Source: Adineta steineri (Eukaryota; Rotifera; Eurotatoria; Adinetida; Adinetidae). From it: 64,000 bases of DNA. Below are positions 11,340 through 21,081 of the stretch, in pieces (position 1 is the stretch's first letter; each line of letters opens with the position of its first letter). The stretch spans positions 1,037,566 through 1,101,565 of the forward strand of contig CAJNOI010000007.1 in the NCBI GenBank assembly GCA_905250115.1, in the 5' to 3' direction. The position numbers were made by a program, and so were the translations under genes. A model generated the notes under the pieces. That model searched no databases. It was given only the letters and a program-made list of their open reading frames with translations, and was not told the DNA's origin.

Positions 11340-13097
11340 TTAGAATGTGTCAAAATGAACATTGAATGTCGATGCATTGGTGTTAATCCATGATTTTATT
11401 TGTGCATTTGTATTTACGATAGTCAATCGTGATAATTGTGAAAATTTTTCTAATAATGAAACCAAACATTGAATATTTTTAATAGAACATTTAAGTTGTT
11501 CTAGATTTGAAAATGCTTTATACAACCAATCAATTTGATTTAATTTTATATGTTGACATCCAAAGCGAGAAGAATAGGAGGGGATATATAATTTTTTAAT
11601 CTTCTTATTTAATATTTTACATAATTGACGATTTTCAAGATATGATATTAGAACTGGTTTAGGAATTTCTAATGAATTTACATTTGATAGTTTTTGAAGA
11701 ATTTTTGTCAATAAACATGATGAAAGATGAAAGCCAGAACCAACCTCCAAATAGGTGATACACGATAGATTGACAATCCTATGTAGATTGTTTATATGTG
11801 TTCGTGATATATCACACTCGTACGTCTTCTCCTCCTCTTCCTCATCATCATTATTGAAGAAAATGAGTTCTCGTGATAATCTTAATGATTTTACATTTCG
11901 AAAATAAGATAATGAATTATTTCCTATTGCTTTTGGTACCAAATATAAACTTGTAACATTATTAAATATAGTTGAATTGTTCACTAATGAATTTTCATAG
12001 ATTTTTGTCGTAGATCCTAAGGTATATACTCGTGAAATATTTGGTATTGTATAAACTGATGCTGATGACTGATCGATTTCGTTAATTGTATACCATTGAT
12101 GTTGTTTTTGCCAAAAATCAGTTTGAAATTTTCGAATTTTACTTAATTTTTCATCAGATGAATCATAAGCAGAATAGCTAAAATTAAACTTAAATATATG
12201 TAAATGTGGAAGTGAATTTTCAATAAGATATTGCCAACGAGCAGCATCAATTATTGTTATTTCATGACTTCTTATTGAGAATATATTTAAATTTGATAGA
12301 CATTTTAATAATAATTCAATTTCTTCAAATTTTACTTCAGAATAATGAATAATTAATTTTTTTAATTGGCCAACATTTGTATTTGTAATATCCAATTCAT
12401 TATTTGTAATTTCACTCTTGCAAAATTTTGTAATCTCTAAATATTTTAACATTGGTGTATATTTAAATAAATGACATATATCATTTAGAGTACATTCATA
12501 AACAGTTAATGATGTAAGTGACATTGTTTCATAAATATCTGTAGAATTTAAAGTAAATTTTCGTAAATTTAAAATTTCAATTTTAGATTTTGTTAAAGCA
12601 GATGTTATTAAAAATTTACTATCTGAATATGTTGTGCAATGGAAATAATGTAGATCTAATATATATGATAAATTCGATTGTATTTGTTGAACTTTACCAT
12701 TATAAATACCAAATAATGATAATGATCGAAGATGAAGAAATTCATTTAATGAAAATAATGAAAAAAAATTTTCAATTTGTTGATAGATTTTATCATTTGA
12801 TAATTTTAAATAAATAATAGTTTGTTTTATTTCGGGATTTAATAATATTGTTTGACAAAATTTATCAAATAAACATTGCTTGATTTCATCAAAATTAACA
12901 TACAATGGAATAGTTCGAATTAATCGATTAAAACGAGAATTTAATTGATCAAATGAATGAAATATTTGTAATCCATCGAAATATTGAAGACATTCAAGAA
13001 ATATTTCATTTGGTAATGATTCAAATTTCATCTTGATATCGATAAATAAATTTGAATAATTATTCACATTATTTATATATCTCAATTGGCAAGACAT
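11340..13097 (-). CDS. F-box/LRR-like protein
   Basis: Intronless 585-residue frame. A degenerate F-box lies at residues of about 23-65: FESLPNEIFLECLQYFDG followed by a Phe/Leu-rich helix ending NSRFNRLIRTIPLYVNF. F-box proteins recruit substrates to SCF ubiquitin ligases through Skp1. The remainder contains irregular leucine-rich segments (LRSLSLFG, LTSLTVYECTLNDI, LKKLIIHYSEV, LSRLTIVNT), a typical substrate-recognition fold. An acidic run EEEEEK interrupts the middle. A second start at residue 23 (MKFESLPNE) fits the F-box edge better than the first Met. Related in type to the gene at 41102. It sits between two direct repeats (10664 and 13359). Substrate unknown. Confidence 0.75.
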   Translation of the reverse strand: MSCQLRYINNVNNYSNLFIDIKMKFESLPNEIFLECLQYFDGLQIFHSFDQLNSRFNRLIRTIPLYVNFDEIKQCLFDKFCQTILLNPEIKQTIIYLKLSNDKIYQQIENFFSLFSLNEFLHLRSLSLFGIYNGKVQQIQSNLSYILDLHYFHCTTYSDSKFLITSALTKSKIEILNLRKFTLNSTDIYETMSLTSLTVYECTLNDICHLFKYTPMLKYLEITKFCKSEITNNELDITNTNVGQLKKLIIHYSEVKFEEIELLLKCLSNLNIFSIRSHEITIIDAARWQYLIENSLPHLHIFKFNFSYSAYDSSDEKLSKIRKFQTDFWQKQHQWYTINEIDQSSASVYTIPNISRVYTLGSTTKIYENSLVNNSTIFNNVTSLYLVPKAIGNNSLSYFRNVKSLRLSRELIFFNNDDEEEEEKTYECDISRTHINNLHRIVNLSCITYLEVGSGFHLSSCLLTKILQKLSNVNSLEIPKPVLISYLENRQLCKILNKKIKKLYIPSYSSRFGCQHIKLNQIDWLYKAFSNLEQLKCSIKNIQCLVSLLEKFSQLSRLTIVNTNAQIKSWINTNASTFNVHFDTF

Positions 13098-13299
13098 AGC
13101 CGACTGACTAAATTATAGGTTCATCGTCCGACGTCATTTTTAGCATAACCTTTCTATTGACCTATATAGATGCAGTGAGAATAATATACGATAGAAATGA
13201 TAGTTAAAGTTCAAATATTGTTATTAATGAGTCATTTCAAAAATCAAAGATGCGAATGGATCGCTACAAAAAATAATGTAAATCGAAAATAAATAAAAT

Positions 13300-13356
13300 G
13301 GGTGTGTGTGTGGGTGTGAAGATCTCTTCTTTAAACCTACACCCACACCCACACCC
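13300..13356. repeat. Interstitial telomere-like repeats in inverted arrangement
   Basis: A GGGTGTGTGTGTGGGTGTG arm (13300-13318) faces a CACCCACACCCACACCC arm (13340-13356) across a 21-bp spacer. The right arm is nearly three perfect units of CCCACA, the complement of TGTGGG, which is the reported telomeric unit of bdelloid rotifers. The arms could pair into a hairpin. Confidence 0.65.
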
Positions 13357-13358
13357 TC

Positions 13359-14797
13359 AAGTATCAATCATAATCGAAATTTTCCTTAAACTATTCGAGA
13401 ATGAAATAAAATTAACACATTGATTTAATGAGACTATAACAAAATTAGAAAGTCTGAATGTACAAAAGAACGAATATACAGCGTGATCATATCAGACATG
13501 GAACCGGTCCGGCAAACCGGTACCGGACCGGCCGGTTTGCCGGTCATCGGTCCAGCCCGGGTCAACTTTTCAGACCGGCCGGTTTTTACCGGTATCTACC
13601 GGTTTTTTTTCCATTTTTAGGGGATACTGCATAATTGTTTTTACATGATATACACTAAAATTGATAAAAATATCATGTTGATAGTTAGAAATCGAAGTGT
13701 GAGAGGTGGGACAGACAGTATATGATATTATTTCTACATAATTTTTACATCTCAACACAATTTTAAAAGTTGAATTTCGAAGTTTTTGCTTGATATTTTC
13801 CAGACGATAAGTGTCTGTACATTTGAATTTCATGCTATAGCTTTATATTAAACTGATGAACAAAAAGACTTTGTATTTCAATTTCAACACTCATCTTTAT
13901 ATTTATTGAATAATTGACATTTTCTTATTGCTTATATTGTTTATCTTTGTTGAGTTAGGGATATCTAGTCTGTCTGTAGTTTCTTATTACTTATGTGTAG
14001 TGTTTCTTATTATGTGGTTTTTATGACAACCATTATATTTATTTGATCTGAGTATTGTTTAACTCTCCCTTTGGTATTCGATCGTTGTATTTAACGACAT
14101 TTTGACACATATTTTCTTCCTTATCAGATCACTACAAAAATATTTATGAAATTGATTCACAAATCAGTAATAGATTTAGATGCTTAATTTAAGTGCTGAA
14201 ATGACTTTTCTTTTATTGTCATTTTTTTTCTTTGACTATTACTTAACTAAGAAGAAATCATAATAAAATTGTAATAAATGAGAGAATTGCAACTATTATT
14301 TCTTAACTACTTCAGTTTTTGGAAATACTTTGCCTAAAAATGTTTGAGAATTTTTACGGCTGATGTCTCTTTCTTGGAGTTCTACTAATCATATGTTATT
14401 ATCATTTATACTCGACAGTGATTTACGCCAGATAATAGCACTCATTCTTATTAATACCATTATATCTAACTCCACAATATAACGTATGCTATTCTGTTAT
14501 ATCTGACTGAAAATTCTTTTTTTGCATATTAATAAGTATATTGAACTTATACAGTATTAGTTGAGTTTGTATACGTTAAATCTGGAATAATACATATATA
14601 TATTAAATTTTATCCATCAGATTATGCCGTAAAAATTACCGGTTTTTAACGGTCCAGTTACAAATATAGACCGGCCGGTAACCGGCCGGTCCGGTCCGGG
14701 CGACCATGTCAGACCGGCCGGTCCAGTCCGGGTCGAAAAAACTTGACCGGTTCCAAGTCTGGATCATATCATATTATGTTTATATGATATAAATAGA
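13359..14797 (+). repeat. Direct repeat copy 2, interrupted by a hAT-type insertion
   Basis: 13359-13492 plus 14770-14797 match copy 1 at 10664-10826. The interruption starts inside the target octamer GATCATAT, which is present on both sides (13485-13492 and 14762-14769). The left edge abuts the telomere-like patch. Confidence 0.8.
13493..14761. mobile_element. Non-autonomous hAT-type DNA transposon (1269 bp)
   Basis: Terminal inverted repeats of 15 bp with one mismatch (CAGACATGGAACCGG at the left; the right end reads CAGACTTGGAACCGG in reverse) are flanked by a perfect 8-bp target duplication GATCATAT. CAG termini plus an 8-bp duplication are the hAT superfamily signature. Both subterminal regions (13500-13610 and 14635-14760) are dense in ACCGG/CCGGT words, while the centre is ordinary AT-rich DNA. 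The 87-codon minus frame at 13570-13833 has no transposase features, so the element would depend on a transposase elsewhere. Confidence 0.85.
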
Positions 14798-15805
14798 GTC
14801 TACAAACTGCATTGATACCGTTGTCATTTCAGAAGACAATAATTATATCTCTAATATAAATAATCAATAGTCATCAAATAAATCTCTAAATACAAATACT
14901 AAAAGGTTGCAAGCAAATACCTAAAAGATGAAATTTATAATAATAGTTCATATAACCTAACTATTAATCAAAATCGTGTAAGCAAGTTATATATTAGTCT
15001 TATTAAGAAATTATTTCGAAACACAACGAGTTATGGATAGTTTTAAATCACATTATATTATTGTTATATTCTTAGAAAACCTTCTGATCAATTTTAATAT
15101 ACAGCAATATTATCATATCGAAGATTCAAATGAAAAAAAATTATTTTTGATATCCTATAAATGATTAAAAGCAACATATGATATTACATGTGTTTAGTTG
15201 ACACATGAACTTTGATAAAAAAATATTTGGTTTATATCTATCGATATTGTGTTAAATATAAGTGATATAATATAATGATAAATCAACAAATATAAGAAAA
15301 TGCTTATGACGATAGCGATTTCATCTATTGACTGAAACTTATATTCATTTTCAATCGAAGTTTTTCTAATAATTTGCAAAAACTCTGTTTAATGTAATAT
15401 ATCATATTCTATTGTTTTTCGACGTTTATAATATTTCATTCAATATATGACAATCAAAACTATACAATAAACAGATTTCTGTTGCGCACAGTAATGTGTA
15501 TGACGCAAACTATGGTTTATTTTTACCTATATGTTTATACTCATATTACCTATGAAAAAAATTATCTATGAGGTTAATCCAGTAGAAAAAAAAATAGATA
15601 ATTACTAATACGTATTTATATATTCAAAATACAGGCTTTTCAATGCTTTTCTTTATATGGTCCAATTACAATGACGCATAGACTAGTGAATAATAACGAT
15701 ATTATCGACGTATAAAAACAGAAGAATATTAAATGAAAGCTAGAAGAAAATATTTCTTTATATAATATAAAGTATACAAACATTTTTTCAAGAAGATTGT
15801 TACTA
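14798..15805. other. Intergenic, no gene seen
   Basis: About 1 kb of AT-rich DNA upstream of the carboxylesterase. All frames are short and stop-rich. It presumably contains the esterase promoter. Confidence 0.5.
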
Positions 15806-17452
15806 ATGATAAAACAATTATTATTACTCGGATTTATTTGCATTATTGGAATTAAATGTGAATTAACAGAACCTATACAAATCAGTCAAGGACAAGTACA
15901 AGGTTTAAGAAATTCATATGCCGATGAGTTCTTAGGAATCAAATATGGTGAATGTCCTAAACGATTTGCGCCAGTAAAGGATGTTCAGCCATGGACACAA
16001 ACATTTTATGCAATAACTCCAGCACCAGGTTGTATGCAAAATTGTACATCATATCCAAGTGCTTGCCCAACAAATTCCACCGAATGTTGTTTTACATTAA
16101 ATATTTATCGACCTCCACAAACATCAAGCAATGCTAATCTGCCAGTTATGGTTCATTTTAATGGTGGATCCTTTACTGTAGGTGCTGCAGGAGTACAACT
16201 ACTAAATGCTAGCCGTCTTGTTGGACTCAATCAAGGTGTTATTGTCATTACGTGTAATTATCGTTTACAAGCATTTGGTTTCTATTTTTCTGATAATATT
16301 ACTGATAGTAGAGCTCCTGGAAATGTTGCATTACTTGATCAACAAAAATGCTTAGAATGGATTCAGCAGAATGTGATCTATTTTGGTGGTGATCCATCAA
16401 ATGTAACTATATGGGGACAATCTGCTGGTGCATCATCGGTGGGTTTTCATATGCAACAGCAATTTTTAAAATACAATGAATTTAAACTTTTTCATCGAGT
16501 TCTCTTTCAATCATGGCCTGCTGGTATTCAACCACGATCATTAGAACAATCAAAAGCATATAATCGACAATTTGCCCAGTTATGTGGCTGTTATCCTTCA
16601 CTCGATGTAATTGAATGCCTTCGTAACAAAAGTGCTGCAGACATTCTTAAATATTCAAGTCTCATTAAGTATGATATACCAACATACTTAAATAAACCAC
16701 TTACTGTTGGTTTACCATGGGACGCTACCTTAAATCTTCCTTCATTTTACCTACAGTATGGTAATGTTGATTTTATCAATCGGTATGCTTCTCAAATTAC
16801 TATACCAGTCATTTGGGGCATTGATAAAGATGAAGGCACATTGTTTATTGATGAAGCAGTAAACAAATCGGTTCCACTTAACTATCTTATAGCTAAAGGA
16901 ATCGTTGGTTTTTTATGGTTTCCACAAAATGTAGATAAAATATCAGAACTTTATAATATTACTAATCCATTCAAGAAAGACTATCATGATATCATTGCTC
17001 AAATTCTTGCTGATTATGCATTCACTTGCCCCATGCGTAATATGAGTAGATCACTTACACTTGCTGGCAATACAAATATATATTCATACGTTTTTGATTA
17101 CATTATTCAGGCAGTTCAATTACTTTATGGTTCATCACATTGGGCTCCAGATTGTTATACTCATGTATGTCATAAGAGTGAAATGCCATTTGTTTTTAAT
17201 CCACCAAATATACCAACTATTCAATTTACAGACGAAGAAGAAATCTTTGCTCAATCGATTGGATGTCGTTGGACAAATTTTGGGAAAACAGGAAACCCAT
17301 ATAGTTCATCATGCGCTTCGCCTACTTGGGATGCATTTACAATAAACACCAACACAAGTCTTTATCTTACATTAGATACCACGGGATATGTGAACAATTA
17401 CCGTGGAAATCCATTTTGCGATTTCTGGGATAATCTAGGTTATACTTTCTAA
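15806..17452 (+). CDS. Secreted type-B carboxylesterase/cholinesterase-like hydrolase
   Basis: Intronless, 548 residues from the ATG at 15806; the frame is open a few codons further 5' but only through a TTG. Signal peptide MIKQLLLLGFICIIGIKC. The alpha/beta-hydrolase core is clear: ADEFLGIKYGECPKRF, VMVHFNGGSFTVGA (oxyanion region), NVALLDQQKCLEWIQQN, and the nucleophile elbow WGQSAGASS with Ser at residue 206. The acid is the Glu of DKDEGTLF and the His lies in HVCHKSEMPFVF. Paired Cys around CMQN and CCFTLN fit the family disulphide. Several NxT/S sequons support secretion. Length is normal. It hydrolyses esters or acts as a detoxifying enzyme; no choline-site Trp pattern was verified, so acetylcholinesterase is not claimed. 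Confidence 0.88.
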   Translation: MIKQLLLLGFICIIGIKCELTEPIQISQGQVQGLRNSYADEFLGIKYGECPKRFAPVKDVQPWTQTFYAITPAPGCMQNCTSYPSACPTNSTECCFTLNIYRPPQTSSNANLPVMVHFNGGSFTVGAAGVQLLNASRLVGLNQGVIVITCNYRLQAFGFYFSDNITDSRAPGNVALLDQQKCLEWIQQNVIYFGGDPSNVTIWGQSAGASSVGFHMQQQFLKYNEFKLFHRVLFQSWPAGIQPRSLEQSKAYNRQFAQLCGCYPSLDVIECLRNKSAADILKYSSLIKYDIPTYLNKPLTVGLPWDATLNLPSFYLQYGNVDFINRYASQITIPVIWGIDKDEGTLFIDEAVNKSVPLNYLIAKGIVGFLWFPQNVDKISELYNITNPFKKDYHDIIAQILADYAFTCPMRNMSRSLTLAGNTNIYSYVFDYIIQAVQLLYGSSHWAPDCYTHVCHKSEMPFVFNPPNIPTIQFTDEEEIFAQSIGCRWTNFGKTGNPYSSSCASPTWDAFTINTNTSLYLTLDTTGYVNNYRGNPFCDFWDNLGYTF

Positions 17453-17721
17453 TAGAATGTAGACCAAAAACTGCGATCGATAGTATCTACTATCGATCAA
17501 ACTTTATATCTATTTATTTAAAAGAAAAATATAAATAAACCTTTTATGTTTTTAATAAACTATAATTATATTGTAATATTGGTAATGGTTGAATATTTAA
17601 TCTTTTTTTTATTTATTAGAGACAATAAATTCAATTTAAAAGATTAAGCTCTAACTAAAATGCTATTGTCAAATAGAAATATTACATTCATTAATGTTTA
17701 TAATTCATATAGTTTTTTATT

Positions 17722-17974
17722 TTAAATCTTTGTTCGTTTTTTTGCCATTAATTGTTCTTCAGCCATACGTGTTCCTTCTAAACGTGCTCGTATTTTATCA
17801 AAAGCAATTTGTCTTGGTGTTGATTGATCATTATCAAATAGTGAAAATTTACAGTCATCTGTTGTACTTAATTGTTCAATCGGTATATATATTGTTGCTT
17901 CTAATACTCGTTCACAAACTTCTTCTCGTATTTCAACTCGAGGATCAACTGGATTAATAATTCCAACAAAAATT
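17722..17974 (-). pseudogene. Orphan 3'-terminal exon, minus strand
   Basis: Coding-like frame ending in TAA at 17722-17724, with protein-like content such as DPRVEIREEVCERVLEAT and TPRQIAFDKIRARLEG. A usable AG acceptor lies at 17975-17976. The open frame extends to 18006 only through a TTG. No upstream minus-strand exon is found in the next 400 bp, so it looks like the tail of a gene whose 5' part is missing. Product unknown. Could also be a genuine last exon with a distant partner. Confidence 0.4.
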
Positions 17975-17978
17975 CTAG

Positions 17979-18129
17979 TTCGACATTTCTTGCACAACAA
18001 CTTCAACTAAATCATATTCCCTATGTTCTTCTGTTAGCTGAAGCTGATGCTGAAGAAGTATATAATAAGTACATCAAAGGTGTCATTCAATTTTTTCTCA
18101 AACATGTCAGTAGTATTGATTCGGAATAA
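17979..18129 (+). pseudogene. Orphan 3'-terminal exon, plus strand
   Basis: Starts after an AG at 17977-17978 and reads STFLAQQLQLNHIPYVLLLA then EADAEEVYNKYIKGVIQFF, ending in TAA at 18127-18129. It is amphipathic and protein-like, but no 5' exon is visible upstream on the plus strand. It abuts the minus-strand orphan exon at a CTAG palindrome. Confidence 0.4.
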
Positions 18130-18387
18130 AATATACGTCTTATATAACTATCACATCGTTGTAATTTTTTTTCAGTTAAATGAATGAACATATTCATAAA
18201 ACTTCTGTCGTTATTATTTACATTCGCCTTAAGTATTGATTCTATTCAAAAGCAATTGACAAAAAAGTAATTTATAAAATTATTTACTGGAGTTTATATA
18301 TGAATCGATTGTAAAACTCATATTCTTTTACACATCATAAAGGAAACTTTATTCATGTGAAAATAATCAAAATATCTGATACATAGG

Positions 18388-18645
18388 TCAATCATAAACT
18401 CTAACTAATGCTTTAATATTTGTCTTGCAGGTTGGACACGTACCCAAACTGTGACCACACAGTACACATACATTAAAATGTCCGCAAGGTACTAATGCTA
18501 ATGCTCGATTCCTTGTTAAACATACAATACAAAGAGTAGTAGAATCTGTTGATTGTTGTTGTTGTAATCTAGAGCTAGACGATGACGATACAAGTGTTGG
18601 CACGTTGTTATTATCTAATTTGTTCTCAGTTATCTTCGACTGCAT
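18388..18645 (-). CDS. Small C3HC4 RING-finger protein
   Basis: 85-residue frame from the ATG at 18645. The N-terminal half is Ser/Gln-rich and disordered (SSSSSSRLQQQQ). The C-terminal half is a compact RING of the kind found at protein C-termini: CIVC, then VPCGHFNVCVLC, then CPTC, ending KALVRVYD. This gives Cys-x2-Cys, Cys-x-His, Cys-x2-Cys and Cys-x2-Cys ligands for two zincs. Such domains usually act as E3 ubiquitin ligases. The frame stays open upstream to an AG acceptor at 18712-18713 (adding FRDLTELKKLFKHRNN), so there may be an additional 5' exon that I could not place. Confidence 0.7.
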   Translation of the reverse strand: MQSKITENKLDNNNVPTLVSSSSSSRLQQQQSTDSTTLCIVCLTRNRALALVPCGHFNVCVLCGHSLGTCPTCKTNIKALVRVYD

Positions 18646-19432
18646 ATTGACTGTGTGTCTTGTGTTGTTTCTATGTTTGAATAATTTTTTTAACTCTGTT
18701 AAATCACGGAACTAAAAAAATAGTATCAATCTACAATAATAATTTCATTAGATATGGAGAACTGACATTATAATCAAAACTATATTGATAAAATAACTTT
18801 CATTTGTATTCTACACATATAATGTCCGTTTGTTTATTAGTATTTTACATATATTTAATATAAAAAAAAGAATGAGTGTTTTTCTAAATATATAATTCAA
18901 ATTTATACTACAGTTAAAATAACAGAATCCTATATATGCGTGAATATTTCATGGAATAAACACGAGTAGAAAAGAATGAGTAAATAGGAAAGCAAAACAT
19001 ACCATTCAAGATTTTATCCCAGTTACGAGACAGTTATGTTTTATAATAACATCGTATATCAAAACCACAGACTTCCCTTTTGTCAATATAACATATGACT
19101 CATCTTACTGGGTTTTTTTTTATCATTGGGAAATATGTGACATAAAAGTATTCATTTGAGGATTGGGTTTATATTTGCCAATCAGATATTGTCATTATTT
19201 TATTAATTATTTTAGATTCTGAAAAGTGTGATATTTGAGAAAGTTAGATAGACCACTATATCATATGATGTACTAAATATCTTGTTTTTTTTAAATTTTA
19301 TTCTTTCATGAAATAGATGATGATTTTATCATTGTCTTTGTTTGTTAATTTGTAAATTTGTTTTTCAATAATATTTTCAAGTTTATTAAAATATTAAATT
19401 AAATAAGAAAAATATATACTATAATTGTTTTG
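18646..19432. other. Intergenic or unplaced 5' exon region
   Basis: AT-rich region between the RING gene and the amidase gene, both minus-strand. The first 66 bases may belong to a RING exon. Nothing else is supported. Confidence 0.45.
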
Positions 19433-21081
19433 TTAATGTTTAATGAATGTATGAGGACCACTTTTACTACAAGTATCCGATTCATGATCTAACGAATAAC
19501 AACATGACCAATGTTGTTGACCAATGGATGCTGTTTTACCCAAATTGAAACCACATTTTAAATAAGAACAATCATTATATTTAGAATGCCATGTTCCAAT
19601 ATGTTTACAATTACCATCAACATTATCATCAATATTAAATTCACGTTCACATTTATGACAAATATGAATGGATGATAATAACGAAGATACATTATCCTAA
19701 GTAAAGATAAGATAAAATTGAAGTTGTATCAAATCATAAATGATTTACTTTGATATCTGCCATTGGTATAAATTGAGGTTTTTCTTTTGAAATAAATTGA
19801 CCATTTTCTTGAGGATATCGTGTATGATATATATTATATTCTGGACACATAAATGTTCCATAAATTGTTATATTATTACATATTGGATATTTTGATATTA
19901 GCTAGAAAATAGATTAGAATATTTAAATACATTAATATAGTTCATGTCTATTTACCTTCCATAATTCATATTCATTAATTGGTTTCATTTCATCTAATAC
20001 ATTTCTTGATAAACTTCGACGTTTTATTGAATATAAAATATCTTCATTATTATCTGAACTCCAATGATCAATATTAGTTTGTACAATAGAACCATGGTCA
20101 GATACTGTCCATCTTTTAAATAATAAAAGTTATATTTTTTGTTAATAATTATTTTAATAGACCTTTTTTCTTCTGATGCTTGTTTTCGAGTTAATAAAGT
20201 TCCAAAAGTTCGACATTGACTTGTTCCACATATAGTAAAATAACATGGTGCAATTATTGATGATTGTGCAAGTTGTTCAACAGCTATATCATACGTGTGT
20301 GTTGATTCTAATACTTCCCGAACAAGAAAACCAATCGGCCAACCACTAGAAGCGAATTATATGAAGAGATATTTAATAACAGTTTTCAATAAAATATTTT
20401 AAATTACGCTGTTAAAGCTGTTTTAAGATTTGTTGTCAATGATCCACCTGTATGTCGAAAATTAACTGATACAGAATAACCATCTTGAGTTCTCATTCCT
20501 GTTAAAATTCCAACATATCCAACCCATGTCGTTGCTTTAAAAATAGTTTGACCGTTTTTTTGAAAATCAACATCTAAATTTCAAAATAAAAACAAATAAT
20601 ATTTCAAATAAGAAATTCTATATCATTCAAAAGATATTAACATACCAATAGTTAATGGTTTTAAAAAATCTAATTCCCAATCCATTGTTCTAATATGTAC
20701 TGGAATATTATTTTGTTCATCTTTGCAAACAATTGATGTACAACATGCAAAACATTCATAAACAAATTGTATTAATACTAATTTTCCTAATGGTATTCCA
20801 GTAATTTCAGAAAATCCTTTCAATTCTTGTCCATAATAAACTAAACCTAATCGTGTTATACCAGACATTATTGTTGATAGAATTTTTTCAAGCATAGGAC
20901 CTGCGAATTGACCAATGATATCTGTGATCATAGAATCGATTTTTTTTTCAACTTCACGAAATTGATCAATATATAAACGTAGAATATGTTGCCATCTTAA
21001 TGCTGGAGATAAATCTAGATTAACGATAAATCGTGGAGGAGCAGATACATCGGACGGAATATTACATACAAATGATGACAT
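19433..21081 (-). CDS. NAAA/acid-ceramidase-type amidase with C-terminal CHORD-like zinc domain
   Basis: Six minus-strand exons: 20646-21081, 20408-20573, 20163-20345, 19956-20112, 19749-19901 and 19433-19696, closing in phase at 452 residues. This is an Ntn-hydrolase that cleaves fatty-acid amide bonds (N-acylethanolamines or ceramide) in acid compartments and is activated by autocleavage before its Cys. The nucleophile is Cys114 in FACCTSIV, followed by VHIRTMDWEL; later VDFQKNGQTIFKATTW, VGYVGILTGM and SVSVNFRHTGGS match family landmarks. From about residue 378, exon 6 adds ICHKCEREF, NCKHIGTWH, HWSCC and a terminal C-x4-H (CSKSGPH), the ligand order of a CHORD zinc module. No signal peptide is apparent at the annotated start, unusual for a lysosomal enzyme, so a 5' exon may be missing. 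Confidence 0.82.

Noticed and set aside
13570-13833. 87-codon minus frame inside the hAT-type element, as a transposase
   Set aside because: Too short, no RNase H-like or BED-finger motif visible.
15797-15805. Upstream TTG start for the carboxylesterase
   Set aside because: Nuclear animal genes rarely start at TTG, and the ATG at 15806 begins a proper signal peptide.
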